The notes beneath the pieces are model-generated. The model had not been told where the DNA came from, ran no database searches, and saw nothing but the letters and a program-made list of their open reading frames with translations. Positions 35,560-48,782 of a stretch of DNA of 64,000 nucleotides are shown here, piece by piece. The stretch spans positions 45,325,001 to 45,389,000 of the forward strand of contig CM073496.1 of the NCBI GenBank assembly GCA_037074585.1, in the 5' to 3' direction. This DNA comes from Biancaea sappan (taxonomy: Eukaryota; Streptophyta; Magnoliopsida; Fabales; Fabaceae). The position numbers and the translations under genes are program-made. The number at the start of each line of letters is the position of its first letter. Position 1 is the stretch's first letter.

Positions 35560-35862
35560 TGTCATGGAAAACCATTAGACTTATTCTAGGCATAATAAAA
35601 TCTCCAGGAACTAGCATTTTGGAAACCACATGCTTTGGAAAATTGGAGTTGCATTGTTGACCACATTGAAACTTGATGTTACAACTACTCATTCATTTAC
35701 TTTTCTTTGGAAGTAGCTTATACATTTGGGATATGCATTAAAGTCTCTTGTAATTGGACTCCCTATATAAAGGGGTCCCTCTGATCATATGAGTAATTAG
35801 ATTTTGGATGAATTAAAATCATAAGGTTTCTATTTCTCCCTCCTTCTACTCTGTTCTACATC
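35560..35862 (+). repeat. Candidate solo-LTR relic with a TATA module
   Basis: It starts TGTCATGGAAAACC and contains CTCTTGTAATTGG, CTATATAAAGG (about 35763) and GGATGAATTAAAATCATAAGG. This layout is typical of the promoter/R region of Ty1/copia LTRs. No clear target duplication was found, so it may be a fragment. Confidence 0.4.
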
Positions 35863-38628
35863 AATATGGCTCATCAAATCTTGAATAGGTTTATTTGGAG
35901 TTTGGAGAATGTTTGACGGGCCATTGATATAATGATCGATAGTACTCGGATATTACTGTCAATCGTTATATTCTGTAGATTGCAAATTTACGACTGAGAT
36001 GGATTCTCACAAAATTGTGGGCCTAGTTGGTCCACCAAAATTAAATGTTTATAAGAGAGTAAGAGAGATGTGAAAGGCATGGTGGGTAGGTGGTGATATT
36101 AATGTAGGATATATAGTATAGGTGTGGGGGAGGGAGGAGAAAACAAATAAGGTTCGTATGGGGCCTCCAAGAGACATGTCCTTCAGAGTACTCTCCTGTG
36201 GTTTAATTTCCTCGCTGCAGACATTATATTTAATTTAAGCAATAATAATAATAATATATAATTAATCCCATAAATTAAATACAGTGTAGTAGCTGTAAAG
36301 TTAAGAAGCAAGCTGTCACGTGATGATATATCACTCCCAGAGTCCCAGTGTTTGTTTTTCTATAGTTATCCCTTCATTCGGGCATTCAAGTTTCGCACTC
36401 CCACCTTCATTCACGGGTTTCCTATGAATCTCCATCGCACAGTGCAGTACACACCCATTGGTGCTACCATTTATCAAATTAATATCAATAAACTTTTTAT
36501 ATCACTCTCCATTAAAGTACTTACTGCCCTCCCCATATCACTAGTTGTATCAACAGGAAAGTATACCATAAGTAACTATCAAATAATATTGTAGCAAAGG
36601 TTAAACAATAATATGTAAGCAAAAAAAAAATGCTATCTTTTCTTTTTTTGGGTTGTTGGATGAAACTTCGTTTGGGGAATCTCTAGCGACACTACCAACC
36701 AATAACATTAGTCCCATGAATCATATGTGGAACGTGCATTTGCGTTTGGTTGGGAACAGAATCTGGACTATATATTTACCAACCAGTAACCACCTACATC
36801 TTCATAGTTTTTAGTCTTCCTCTTATGAATGCATGCGGATCTTTTATTTAATTAGCATTTTATTTGGTCAAACAGAACCGTTCAATTAGATAAATTTCAC
36901 GTAAGCTCCATTTGTTAGTCTTAATTATATGATCTTATTTGGCCAAACAGAGAAGTCAGACTCTTTGTGAATTATTGTTGCCTCTCTTCGTATCATTCTT
37001 GCACGAAACCTGAAAATTATATTTCATCTAGACCGTCGATCTTAAAAATTGATGGTCTAAAATTAAACTATAATTTAAAAGAATGTAATTTTTTCAAAAG
37101 AAACCAAAAAGATTTATGATATTGAACCGTCAGTCTTAAGTTTTGAAACAAGAGGGAATCCTATTTCCTATCCATCACTTTTTTTTGGTTGTCTCCTTAT
37201 TGTGACACCAACTACCAAACAACAATTCGTTTATATTTACTTTATGAAATAATAATCATATACATATAGAAAATTAATAAATTAAATTAATTATTAATAT
37301 ACGTACAACAATACGAATAGTTTTCGTTTTGTCAACTATTCATAATTTATTAAGAGCACTGTTATTGAAAAAAAAAATAATTATGTTTTGAAAACTATTA
37401 TATTTTTTATAGAAAAATTAAAATCCAAAATGCTTGGACAGAATTGTAGAATATAGGATGAACTTGATGCAATGAAAGTGTCGAAATTTTCAAGAATCTG
37501 ATGGACACTACAAACTTGAAAATGTTTGAATGAATGGGGTGGAGCTTAGAACTTCAACTTAAGCAACGTATTGTTTAAAAAGGAAACAAAAAAATGTTAG
37601 AACAAATATATTAATGATTTGAACTAGATGCATATAGCAAAGCTAACTGACCTGTCACCCAAAAAAAAAAAAAAGCGCAAAGAAAAGGTGTAAACTACTT
37701 CAAGCAACGAATCTTCCGCAAGGAAATAGTCCGTACCTTGAGGTACGACCCATGTACGATTCATTAATCGCCTCAAACTTCTATCGCGCCGCCTAATATT
37801 CGCTTAATGAATTTACATTTTCTTCGAGTTCTTTAATTTTTTTATTATTATATATAGTACCAAAGTTCACATGTGTGTTATTAATGGGTCATCACATTCA
37901 CCCTTCAAATAGGTTTTATATATTTTACAATTAAAAAACTGATAGTTTATCAGTTTAGAGAGTAATTGAAACAAATGATTTCTTAACTTGAAGGCTTACA
38001 CTAACTTTCTATTATTTTGTTGGCAAAATATGTAATATAGCAACCATCATTTTCCTTTCTCCGTTCACTTCTTTTTATTTAATTACTGGTTATCTTTATT
38101 TCTAAAACAAAGGACAACTGCGAAGAACAGGTTTAAAACGCAGGAGTTAGTTCCCAGCTGTAAAAAAACATTTCGATTCTGTTTTACTCAAGATGTAATA
38201 ATGAAACATAAATATTTTGTCACGGAAACGACAAAAAGATGTGTCGTCTGCAACATCCCATGCCTGTATGTTACATTAATGTGTGTCCCACCCCTGAATG
38301 CATAATAATATGCAGCCAGAATTTAGGACGTAAATAATGAATCTTGGTCCATTTCAGGCTCAAGCATTGTATTCAATGCAAAAGGAGTGGCCAGGCTTCA
38401 AAACCAATTGCCAATTGAAGAAAATTTAGTATAAATTTGGGTTTTTGCTATGGTGAAGTATTAATTGTGTGGTTAAAAATAATAAAAATTTGTGAGATTC
38501 AGTTAAATTATATTTAATATAATTGTTAAAATTACAATTATTTTTTTTAATTTATTTGTGTTGTTAAAGTTATCTTTATGCAAATTTCTAAAGCCAATTA
38601 TTTAACAATCTTTATTTTCATATTAAGA
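35863..38628. other. Intergenic, no gene seen
   Basis: AT-rich. Contains a short TAA repeat near 36241-36256 and a small inverted pair (GACCGTCGATCTTAA at 37031 and GAACCGTCAGTCTTAAG near 37124, related words). No credible coding region. Confidence 0.5.
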
Positions 38629-38685
38629 GGGTGTTTGGTTCTGCATTCATCAGCATTCAAGCAGGTCGAAGGGAGATAATCGCGG

Positions 38686-39188
38686 TGTTGGGAAAAACAT
38701 CTTTCCCCCTTAAAAAATACCTTGGCACAAATAAACCAGAGAAATAACATGAAACAATACTCACAATTACAACACAAGAAAATAACGTGAAAACTTTAAA
38801 ATTGGAGAAAAAAGTACGACCGTTATCAAAGACAACCAGAGAAAACACTATGTGTAAATTTTTACAACACACAAAAACTTCTCTTAAATACCCGGTACCC
38901 TATACTAGATACCAACTGATACCCAAATACACCCACACACTCTCAAGTATGTATTTAACTTACATCTCTCATCACTCTAGAACAAGAGTATAAAAAAAGA
39001 AAGAATTAAATACAAACTAATGTGTCTTGTATTGGTACACTTATAACCTTAACACTTAGTCCTATATATAGCAAGGAACCAAGCTTCACACATTAAACCC
39101 AGCCGATGTGGGACTTCAAAGAGCTCTATTCACATTTGCAAATTTTCTTCTTGTGGGTCCCATTACTTTCAATCAATTATTTTCAACA
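38686..39188 (-). repeat. 3' LTR of the copia derivative
   Basis: 503 bp, next to the purine tract. Confidence 0.93.
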
Positions 39189-39536
39189 AATCTCCACCTT
39201 AATTGAAAGTAACCACATCTGCTGATTTATTGTCTACACCGACAATTATAGTTCCAAGAACTATCATACTCCACTATAAAAGAATATATCCACCTAGAAT
39301 TAACCAATTCTAGGAATTTTACCTCGGCACATGTCAAAGAATTCCTGTTGAAAAATTTATGGTGCAACTTCTAATGTTGGCTCTCCTTGGAAGTTCTTCA
39401 GCCATCGACATCATCTCACTACACATCTTGCATCAATGCCAACCAATGCCCATGTGCAATTGTGGACCCGTTAGTAGTAACTCATCCTCTTCCATGGCAA
39501 TGCGGACATACCATGAGGATTCAAACTTCTCACTTT

Positions 39537-40340
39537 TCAGAGAAATTCCTCCCCCGCAATGAGAGAGACATAGTTTGCATCTTCATCGGAGCCTTTTGCC
39601 GAACATGCTCCACCTGGACAATTTCTCCTTACATGTCCAGACTTTCCACATTTCCAACAAGTCACATTCTTACCTATATTCTTCTTCCCTTTACTCCCAC
39701 TTCTAGCTACCGCCATTGAGTGTAACGAAGGTATAGAGCGACCCTCACATTTTAACCTTCTCTCCTCAAAAATAATTTTATTGGCAACTTCTTCGAAGTT
39801 TAGAGTCTCATTCCCATACATCAAAATGTGTTTCATGTTCTCATAGGAAGACGGAAGAGACCATATGAGCCTTAACGATTTATCTTCATCATCAACTTTG
39901 ACTCCGACAGCCTCTAGTTCAGATACGATACCATTGAGAGCACTGAGATGATCTGATATTTTTGTACCTTCTTCCATACGAAGCGTATGAAATTACTCCT
40001 TCAGTAACAATCGATTTGAGATACCCTTCGCCTGATACAACCCTTCGAGCTTATCCTAGAGTTCTTTAGCTGTTGATATTCCTTGCACATTTGCAAGAAC
40101 ATTCTTGGCCAGGCACAGACGAATTGCACTTGCCGCTCTCAAATCTAGTTCCTCCCAATCTTCATCGCTCATACTAGATCCGCTCTTTTCAGAATCTTTA
40201 CTGGAAACCTTCCCCTTCAACGCCTTGTATAACCTAGATTGTATCAGCACGTCCTTGACTTGTACTTGCCACAAGCCAAAATTGATCCTCCCATCAAATT
40301 TCTCTATGTCAAATCTCATCGCGTTGGAAAAATTTGACAT
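39537..40340 (-). pseudogene. Copia gag, broken by stops
   Basis: It begins MSNFSNAMRFDIEKFDG at 40340, a typical copia gag start (FDG..NFGLWQ). It continues through the DUF4219/UBN2-type capsid region (LW SLPSSYENMKHIL). It ends with a CCHC zinc knuckle (CWKCGKSGHVRRNC, about 39640-39680) and a stop at 39537. In-frame stops near 40056 and 39990 break it into two pieces. It bound RNA in virus-like particles in the ancestral element (family knowledge). Confidence 0.9.
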
Positions 40341-40637
40341 TGCAACTGTATACTGGAATAGTAAACACAACTGTAAATAGTACACCAGGTAAGTTCTCGA
40401 GAAAGAGAGGTTGGTCACAATGGATACCCTTAAGTACCTAGTCTTTCCTTAACCAGAACTTTCCTAGATATGCACTTTCACAATACCACACTTTGTTCCA
40501 GTAACCCAGCAACCAAGAACAGTCTTCAAGCAACCGGGAACAATTCTTTTCTGATTGTGAAAGATCAGACAAAGCTGCAACCACAAGAGCATACTAAGAA
40601 TTTAACATCCCACCGAACCATAGGCCCTGATACCACT

Positions 40638-41140
40638 TGTTGGGAAAAACACCTTTCCCCCTTGAAAAATACCTTGGCACAAATAAACCAGACAAATAAC
40701 AGGAAATAATACTCACAATCACAACACAAGAAAATAACATGGAAACTCCAAAATTGGAGAAAAAACCACGACCGTTGTCAAAGACAACCAGAGAAAACAC
40801 TATGTGTAAATTTTTACAACACACAGAAACTTCTCTTAAATACCCGGTACCCAATACTAGATACCAACTGATACCTAAATACACCCACACACTCTCAAGT
40901 ATGTATTTAACTTACATCTCTCATCACTCTAGAGCAAGAGTATAAAGAAAGAAAGAATTAAATACAAGCTAATGTGTCTTGTATTAGTACACTTATAACC
41001 TTAACATTTAGTCCTATATATAACAAGGAACCAAGCTTCACACATTAAACTCAGCCGATGTGGGACTTCCAAGAGCTCTATTCACATTTGCAAATTTTCT
41101 TCTTGTGGGTCCCACCACTTTCAATCAATTATTTCCAACA
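40638..41140 (-). repeat. 5' LTR of the copia derivative
   Basis: 503 bp, next to the primer-binding site. Confidence 0.93.
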
Positions 41141-41883
41141 CGCGGTAGCATGAAAATGGGTATTGTTTGGTTCCGAGACAAGCCTCTAGCAAAATCAATT
41201 CTCCTCCACAAAATCTAAGTTTTGTCCAACGCTGAAAGAAGTAGTTTTTGCTCAATCACCATGATATTCTTCTTTTTTTTTTTTTCTTGTGATACCCTTC
41301 TCTGTCTGCATGTGTTGTGTGCTATCGAGTCTATGTTTCAACTATGTCTCTCTCACTCTCAGGCATGCTCTATTTCTTGGTCAAGAAATAGGGCAATACG
41401 TTGGAAAGAGACCCCAACTATTTCTAGCTCCGACTGCTCTGTTTCCAAAATGTGGGAGAGAATGGCATGCTCTATTTCCTACGCCTTGAGAATGGAGAGA
41501 GACGAGGAGGAAAATGAGCCAGAGAAAAGAAAGGAGGTATTGTGTGGGGCTTTAATTAATTAATTAATTTTTAAGAAATTATTAATATCTTAATTAATGG
41601 AAAAAGTAATTAGAATTTAAATAAATAATAATTTATTAGTTAGTAATTTAATTAGTAACTTAGTGATTAATTATTAGTTATTAATTTATTATTAAAGATA
41701 AATGAAACAAAATAATAGAAAATTCATAACCTTTATGACAATTACATATTCAAAAATATTTCTACTAACTAATATTCAAACAAAATTTATTTATGAAAAT
41801 TACGTTCATACAAATTTAGATTTGTCCAAAATTATTTTTACTCAAACTTAAATTTACCCAACTATTTTCCGACCAAACACCCC

Positions 41884-44800
41884 TATGAAAAAAGGACTAT
41901 CTCTGTTAGAAGTTTGACTACCTTTGCTATTATGTTAATAATAAAATTATATTAATCTCATACATTGGATAGAAATTTAACTTAAATAAAAAGTTTTTAT
42001 AATACGTATTTAAATGTCGAGAAAATCAAATATATTATTTAAAATAAGAAAAGTATATAATAAATGTAATCTAATTAATTTTTTGCAAAAAAATAGTGTA
42101 ATTCATTCAGATAAAGAAAAAAAAAAGAGGAAAGAATCAACTAACGTTCTTATCAAGTACAAGTGTCGAGGATCTTACTTTCTCCCCAATTAAGTAACTA
42201 GCATGTAATGTAGTCGACAATTGATAAGATATCAATCTCTGTTGCTTTTATTTTTTCATGACTCATAAGCCTAAAAAACGATGCCTTTTATTATGCTTCA
42301 ACTGAATGTTGATGTCATTATGCTTAATTAAAAGTGTATACATAATGCAAGCAAAAATTAAGATGGGATCTGATCTTAACTAATCAAATAGCAGGTAAAA
42401 CGTCAAACATCAAAAAAGTCAATGCTTGGTTTGGTAAAAATGCATCGAATAAGTTTTTTTCTTGTTTGAGAAAAACAACAGAGAGCATAACTTGGATGTC
42501 AATCAAATGGGTTTCACTTAAATTTCACAACTTCTTTGCCTCTAATACCTTTTGGTATCTTGATTTGTGTCTTATCTTTTGGCCATCGATAAAATCTGAA
42601 TCGGATTGCCCACCAACTACTTACAAGCTCATTTCACTTTCCCACATTGATTTTAAATGTTCTCGATAGGTACTTGAATGGTGATAACAGTAATAAAAGA
42701 ATGAAGAAATTAACCAATAAATTAAATGGATAAACCAACTACCCCGTCACACTTTAACGTAGAGAGCTAGCCATAACATAATAATGTCTCAGCTAATTCC
42801 CAGCTAACTATATAATAATTGATATTTTATGATAGGCCTACTGCCATCATCAATCAAGTATGTCTTGAAAGAATGTGGCAAGGCTTTGGAATCTGCTTTA
42901 CCAAAAGGAGAAACAAGCTCTCCTTAAAATGATAAGCATTGATAATTAAGAAGGCATTAGGCTCCAACCAACTTTCCATTAACATCAGGATCAAAGAAAA
43001 ATGGTAGCCAAGTGCCTACTTTTTGAGCTTTAAACTGTTAGTAAACGTGAAAAGAAGGTAACTTGATCTAATGATGACCAGCTTTAAACTGTTAATTTAA
43101 CCACACTACGGTGGGGTTCTCTCTCAATTTCTACCGTTGGGTATTTTTATTTTGCCCCTTTAATTTAAAATATGGGAATGTTAGATTTATAATTATATAT
43201 TTTGACCCACTTCGCTATTTTGTGGGTTTCAGGTGGTTTCGAAGCGTCACAGTCACAGCTTAAATTTCCCTTTAGCCATAATTAATTTGTTAGATCTATG
43301 GACACTTGATGGTGTTAAAACGCTATCCATTTGCCATTAATTTCTCCAACATGCGTATGTTAATTTGTACTTCGGCACGGGCTCTTGTATTTTCCTTTTT
43401 GTGCATAAGATAGCAAAAATATATTTATGATATGACTACAGCCACCACCAAAGTGCAATATAAACAACATTACCATCAAGCCCTCGTTGTCTAACCCTAA
43501 AAAAATCCCACTCTTGTTGTCTTTTATCAAGCGATGAACCATGTCTAGTCATATGCATGTGGGCACCCAGAATCTTATTCCAATGATTTGAAAAATAAAC
43601 AAATGTCTGATTTAATGTAATCTGCTCGTCATATAATTGGATCCATATCCATAATCGATCCCAGTAAAAGATCTAAATTAAAGTAAAGTTCCCTGTGTAG
43701 GAAAAGTGCTTGAGGTCCCCCACTGCTATTACCGTGAAACTCAAAACTCAGATCCCATATACTGTGGCTGTGTGGCAGGCATCAAATCAAATGGGGTTAG
43801 CTAAAACTAACCCAACTTGATTTTTCATGTCATTGTCAACAAATTAATCATATATGACGAGGTGGGGAAGTGTGTAGTGAGTGTGTAGGGTCACAATGCT
43901 ATCAGTACGTAGCACCTATCTTATAAACTGTACTGCACTTGCCAACACAATGACACAAATTAAAAGTAACAGAGATTATATAGCTTATTATTTTGTCAAT
44001 ATTGTCAGTGTCCAAAGTCATTAAACGTCTGTACTGCGATCACTAAATAAGGTAGCAGAAGAAGGACCGAGACAATTCAGACTTTCAGAGGTGCACATTG
44101 CCACATACTGTATATAAAATATATGAAAGGCTGAAAAGCTAAGTGAAACTAATGGGAGGAAAAAGGCAAAAGTACGTACGTAGCTTCTGTATTGCAAGCT
44201 TTGTGAGAGGACTGAGGAGAATCATGAATATAAAGGTGCTTGTTGGTTACAGTGGTATTTGTTGCTGCCACCTAAACAATGGGATTTCAGTCCTTTTCCT
44301 TGTATATTAATGAAGATTCGCCAGCTGCTTCTGCATATATATAGGGATTGCCTCAATTCTATTGGTTTCACAGTGGATAAGAGTTTTATTTTATGGTTCG
44401 ACTCCGACCAAGTATTATTGAAAAGATATTTTCGGTTCTGACAACTAGCAATTTTTATTTATTTGTTTTTGTTAATGCCCATAAAATAACAGAAACAATA
44501 TGTTCGTAAAAAAGAGAGTCATACGTTACGACAATGAAAATGTATTATTATTATTATTATTCGAGTAATTTTATGAAAAACTCTCAAGTATTGGGGCTTT
44601 TCTTTATAATTTAATCATTTAGAAATCTGAAGATGCATCTAGCGCCATCTCTTGGACAATAGATCTTAAATCTTAATATCTAATTTTTCAAGTAACAAAA
44701 TTAAAAGTGGGACTATAAAAAAGCTGTCGACAAGCTTTAGCCCTTGAATTTTCATCTAGGTTATCAGGGATCTGTGGGTGAAGTTATCCACATGAATTCT

Positions 44801-45174
44801 TAGCCTGTAGACGAAGATTCAAAGAGTTACACCTCTCCATATAGTTGTTCGATCAAAATATACAATATAATGGTAAAAAGTAAAATGTATGGAGCCTGCC
44901 AGCCTGGTCGGGCAGCATTATTGGGGAATTCGGAAAAAAGGGAAAAGAAGTAATTACAATACTAATCGACAAATCCAATCGGTGTGTACCTGGAAAAAAA
45001 ATGCAGGCCCGTCATGAAAATTACTGCTGCTTCAATAAATTAGAACGGGAATTAAGAAAGTTATGTCCACCATGAATATCATCCATGAAATTACTTCTCT
45101 CGAATACAAAAATTAAATCATAATAATTCTGACTTAATTGGCACAAAAAAATTAGACGAAAAAGAAGTAGCCAG
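41884..45174. other. Intergenic, no gene seen
   Basis: AT-rich. Reading frames (for example 42466-42669, 43360-43542 and 44259-44441) show no family resemblance and no neighbouring exons. A short TAT repeat lies near 44545. The right end is the 3' flank of the patatin-like gene. Confidence 0.5.
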
Positions 45175-46376
45175 CTAGGTGGAGTTAGGGAGAGGATTAA
45201 GTGAAGCAACAAGACGTTGCACAAAGCAATCGATTCTTTGGCCGTTAGTGTCTCTCAGTAACCGCTTCCCGCCAAATGGCAGCGATTCCACGCCCTTCTG
45301 TTTGAGCACCTCCTCCCCACTTCCCACACCCAACGCCTGTTCACGCAATTCATTCCACGCCCATTTGGTTAATCATTACATTTTACCATATTGAAAAACT
45401 ACTCAAGAGGCATTAATTCCATTGAGGTAGTTACCTGGAGTCTCACGTAGTCCGTACGGTTCCAACAGAACGCATTCCCCAACATTTGGTCAATGGTTTC
45501 CGAAACGCCCTCCACCACGATGTCCACCACCGACGACATCGTCGACGACCACTTCCCTTTCTTGCGTACCTTCCTCTCGGAGGTCCCGCTCCACGCGCCG
45601 TTGCCTAGGGAGAGGACCAACAGATCCCCCACGCCCTTCGCCCGCGGGAAATCGCGCTTGTTGTGGAGCACGTGAGTCACGGCCGCCGCCGTTGGATTGT
45701 TCATCACCAGTCCCCCGTCCACGGCGGAGCAGGAGGTCTTGCAGTCCACCGAGGTCAACTCAAAAGGCTTGAAGAGGCCCGGCGTCGCTGACGTGGCGCG
45801 GCACACTTTCCACAGCTCGAAGTTGAAACTCAGCGACTCCGACGCATCCGCTCGTGAAAACACCAATGGCGCTGCGCTTTTGAGGTCAAAGCAGGGGATG
45901 AGCAGGGGCTTACACGTGTCCTTCAACGTCAACACCCTTCCGTCTTCTCTTCTCTGCAACACTTCCTTTAACACCTTGCTCATGCTCCGAGCAGAGAATC
46001 TCCGCCGCCGGCGAAAAAGTCCGGGGAGTTTTAGCTTGTAGAGTTCGGAATTCCTCCGCGTGATGATACTCACGGCGTCTCTAGCAGTATAAAGAGGCCT
46101 GCCGGATCCGTCATCGGCGGCGATCATAGCTGCAAGGAGGGCACCGATGCCGGTTCCGGCAATGATGTCGAAGAAATCTGCGATCTGGGCTTGTTGGTCG
46201 CGAGTCTGGAGACGGATCTGGTCCTCCAGGCGAATGAGGGCGGCGCCGGCGACAATGGCGGTGGTTCCTCCGCCGTCAATGCTGAGAATGCGGGTTTTGT
46301 GGGTGGTTTCACAGTGAGAGAGCCATTTGTGCTCGAGTTTGGAGAAGATCTCCAGCGTTGCTTTGCTGAGTTCCAT
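45175..46376 (-). CDS. pPLAIII: Patatin-like phospholipase, group III
   Basis: Two exons, 46376-45435 and 45336-45175, encode 367 residues. The patatin domain spans about residues 30-240: RILSIDGGGTTAIVA (oxyanion hole, with GGGTT instead of GGGxR), AGTGIG (nucleophile elbow with Gly-Thr-Gly where canonical patatins have GxSxG) and the DGG of the Ser-Asp dyad (SAVDGGLVMNNPT). Lack of the canonical GxSxG serine is the hallmark of pPLAIII proteins, which act as acyl hydrolases on membrane lipids and affect cell elongation and cell-wall cellulose in Arabidopsis (family knowledge). The second exon carries the conserved GVESLPFGGKRLL..TNGQRI tail. The ATG at 46376 fits the family N-terminus (LSKATLEIFSKLE); an in-frame ATG at 46508 is unlikely. 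The coding DNA is far GC-richer than its surroundings. Confidence 0.93.
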
Positions 46377-46827
46377 GGGGTCTCCCGGAATGCTTAATCT
46401 TGTGGTGGGTGGGGATAGAAATATGAAAAACAGATATTGCAAAAGAGAAAAGGGCAAAAAGGCCGAGTGTTCACGGTTTTCTCCGCGGAGGCATTGATGC
46501 GTGAACAACTCGTGTGCTGAATTTATCTTCCTCTCTCTGAATCTCTGGTAGTCGTGGCTACAGTGAATGTGTGATCTTTCTGATTCTGTAGTCTGAGTTG
46601 GTGAGAGTTAAAGACAAGAGCAACTCAAATCGGGTGCGTTTGGGAATGGGGATAGTTATATACGCCACCTTCTGTAGTGTCCTCCTCACTTTTATTTTTT
46701 TAATTATTTTTTGGTAAATATTTTTAATTATTTATCAGTTCACCAATTTTTCTTTGCTTTTGGATTAATGTTTCCTTTCTATATCATACAGGAAAGATAG
46801 AATAGTCTTATTGATGTTATTTAGAAT
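46377..46827 (-). promoter_or_regulatory. 5' flank of the patatin-like gene
   Basis: Leader and promoter region of the minus-strand gene. No unambiguous TATA box chosen. Bounded upstream by a MITE-like element. Confidence 0.35.
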
Positions 46828-47478
46828 TGTTAAAATAGACTCAATTCGTTTTTAATCTACTTTTTAAGTGGGTTAATCTGATTAAATAACAGTACGTATA
46901 AGGTTGAGTTGAACAGACCCAACTTAAAATAACTCGCCAATTATCTGTTATATATATATATATAATACTCAACCTGGTAGTACTAGTAGACAGTAGTATA
47001 GGTAGAGACTTAGAGTGGAGAGAATAGAGTGAGAAAGGGCCACAGACTAAAGAGGAAAGGACCAGATGAAGAGAGAATAAAGATACAGTCCGACAGAGAA
47101 GAACAGAGTAGAGATCAAAGATTTTTACCTTCAAGTTTGTGTTTGTGTTTGTCCGTTCGTCTTTGTCTTCGTTCGTGTCTTCTCTTATGTTATTTGGGTT
47201 CGAGGTCAAAAATCATAAATCTTTACCTTCGTCGTGCTTAGTCATCGTCCACTGTGTCCCGCTGTCCATCCTACCTCAATGACGTCCATCTCTCCTCTCA
47301 ATTCATCGTCTGAGCCTCTGATCTAGTAGTTGGGTTGGACATTAAAAAAAATTTGGGTTGGAATTTTTTGCATTTATGGCGGGCTGTGGGCTAGAAGAAC
47401 CAAAAAAAAAATAACAACATAAAAAAAAAACCTGTCAGCGCATAGTTATAAGTTGGAGTTGACTCGTTTTAATAGTTT
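46828..47478. mobile_element. Candidate MITE upstream of the patatin-like gene
   Basis: Left TGTTAAAATAGACTCAA is mirrored at the right by a reverse complement reading TATTAAAACGAGTCAAC. Subterminal GGGTTGG/CCCAACT words occur at both ends. There is no transposase, and frames inside (46841-47209 minus) are not protein-like. Target duplication not resolved. Confidence 0.45.
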
Positions 47479-47784
47479 TATTATTATCCAAAAATTATGT
47501 TTGCATGTGCAACTGCAAGTGCAAGGGTTTTGATTTATTAATTTATCACATCAATTTTAAAAATTAAAAATATGAATTTTAAAATTTTTTTTGTAACGCA
47601 ATTCTTACATTGGCTATTAAACCCAAACTCAACTAGTTTATATAAATTGAAATTGCCAAATTAACTAAAAAAATACATTTAAAATATGCTTTTTTTATGA
47701 TTTAGTTTAGAAGAAAACAACAAAACAGGTCATTATTCTATATCATAATAGGTCAAATGTTTTTTTTTTGGGTTTTTTTTATGA

Positions 47785-47998
47785 TTTAGGTATGTTTGTT
47801 ATGAAGTAAAGAAAAACGAAAGGGAAAGTGAATATGAATCAAAATGGAGTATTTTTTCAAAATACCTCAATTTTTATTTTTTTAAAAATAAATTTAGTGT
47901 TTTTGAATAAGATAATTAAATTTAGACAATTTCTTACTAACTCTCTTTTTACATCAATCATTCCCTCACTCCTTTTCATGCTACCAAACACCATCTTA
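47785..47998. mobile_element. Candidate small MITE
   Basis: TAGGTATGTTTGTTATGAAG at the left is mirrored by CATGCTACCAAACACCATCT at the right. About 210 bp, AT-rich and non-coding. Confidence 0.45.
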
Positions 47999-48782
47999 GT
48001 CTATTTAAATTTACATGAATAAGTAATACTATGATTTTGGACAAGCAATAAATGGAGAATTGTAGTGCATAAAAATAAAAGTTTATTATCAATTTTAAAG
48101 CGTAAGAACTAAATTGTATAATCATTTGATTTGATTTGATATGAGAGAAATTTTTTACATATTAGCTTAAGAATGGCCTAGGCTACTGCTTCACCGCAAA
48201 AGATCAATATTCTATTATATTTTTTATTATTCGTATTTTTATTCATTTAAAATAAATATTTATATCCCAACTTCTATCAAATTTGAAATTCAATATTGGT
48301 ACCCGAAATTTGCGAATTGCGATAAATGAAGTGTACAATCGAACCTAAATATTCTGCCTTGATTGGTGGATGCATAATAATTCATACCTCATATGATGAT
48401 TACAACTCAATATTGGAGTCTTTCATTAGATATGTCCCTTGAGGCCCAAAAGATCGAATTCGGGTATCTTTTGTCCATTCCCTGGATATGATGAATTACA
48501 ATTCACCTGCCCCTAAAGCCCGTGCTTTCAGGGACATGTATCCAAAAGGTCCATAAGATTGCTATCTTTGGGGTGTGAGCATTGGGCTTACGTAACTGGG
48601 CAAATTGGTCTCTTTCTGGAGTTTCACAGTTTTATGTCAGTCTCTTCTGCGACTTCAAACAAGAGAGCATCAGAAAACAAAAAAATGAAATAAAAGTGGG
48701 ACAATCTCCGAAGGCTGAAAAGACGAGAAATTTCTTATCCATTGAGAGCGAACATTCGGCCGGGTTAATCGTCCAAGCTCTC

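Larger units (their letters stand above)
38686..41140 (-). mobile_element. Gag-only Ty1/copia derivative
   Basis: Two 503 bp LTRs (38686-39188 and 40638-41140), both TGTTGGG...CAACA, with target duplication CGCGG (38681-38685 and 41141-41145). The minus strand has a tRNA-Met primer site TGGTATCAGGGCC (40623-40635) and a GGTGGAGATTT purine tract (39189-39200), so it reads on the minus strand. The interior (1.45 kb) has only gag; protease, integrase and RT are missing, as in TR-GAG elements. The LTRs differ at many positions, so it is much older than the element at 7469-15306. Confidence 0.95.
38629..41883. mobile_element. Candidate TIR element interrupted by a copia-type insertion
   Basis: GGGTGTTTGG at 38629-38638 is mirrored by CCAAACACCC at 41873-41882. 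This terminal word is common in plant hAT/Harbinger-type non-autonomous elements. The LTR element 38686-41140 with its CGCGG duplication lies between the ends. Target duplication not resolved. Confidence 0.4.

Noticed and set aside
45493..46397. Plus-strand frames over the patatin-like gene
   Set aside because: Antisense shadows of GC-rich coding DNA.
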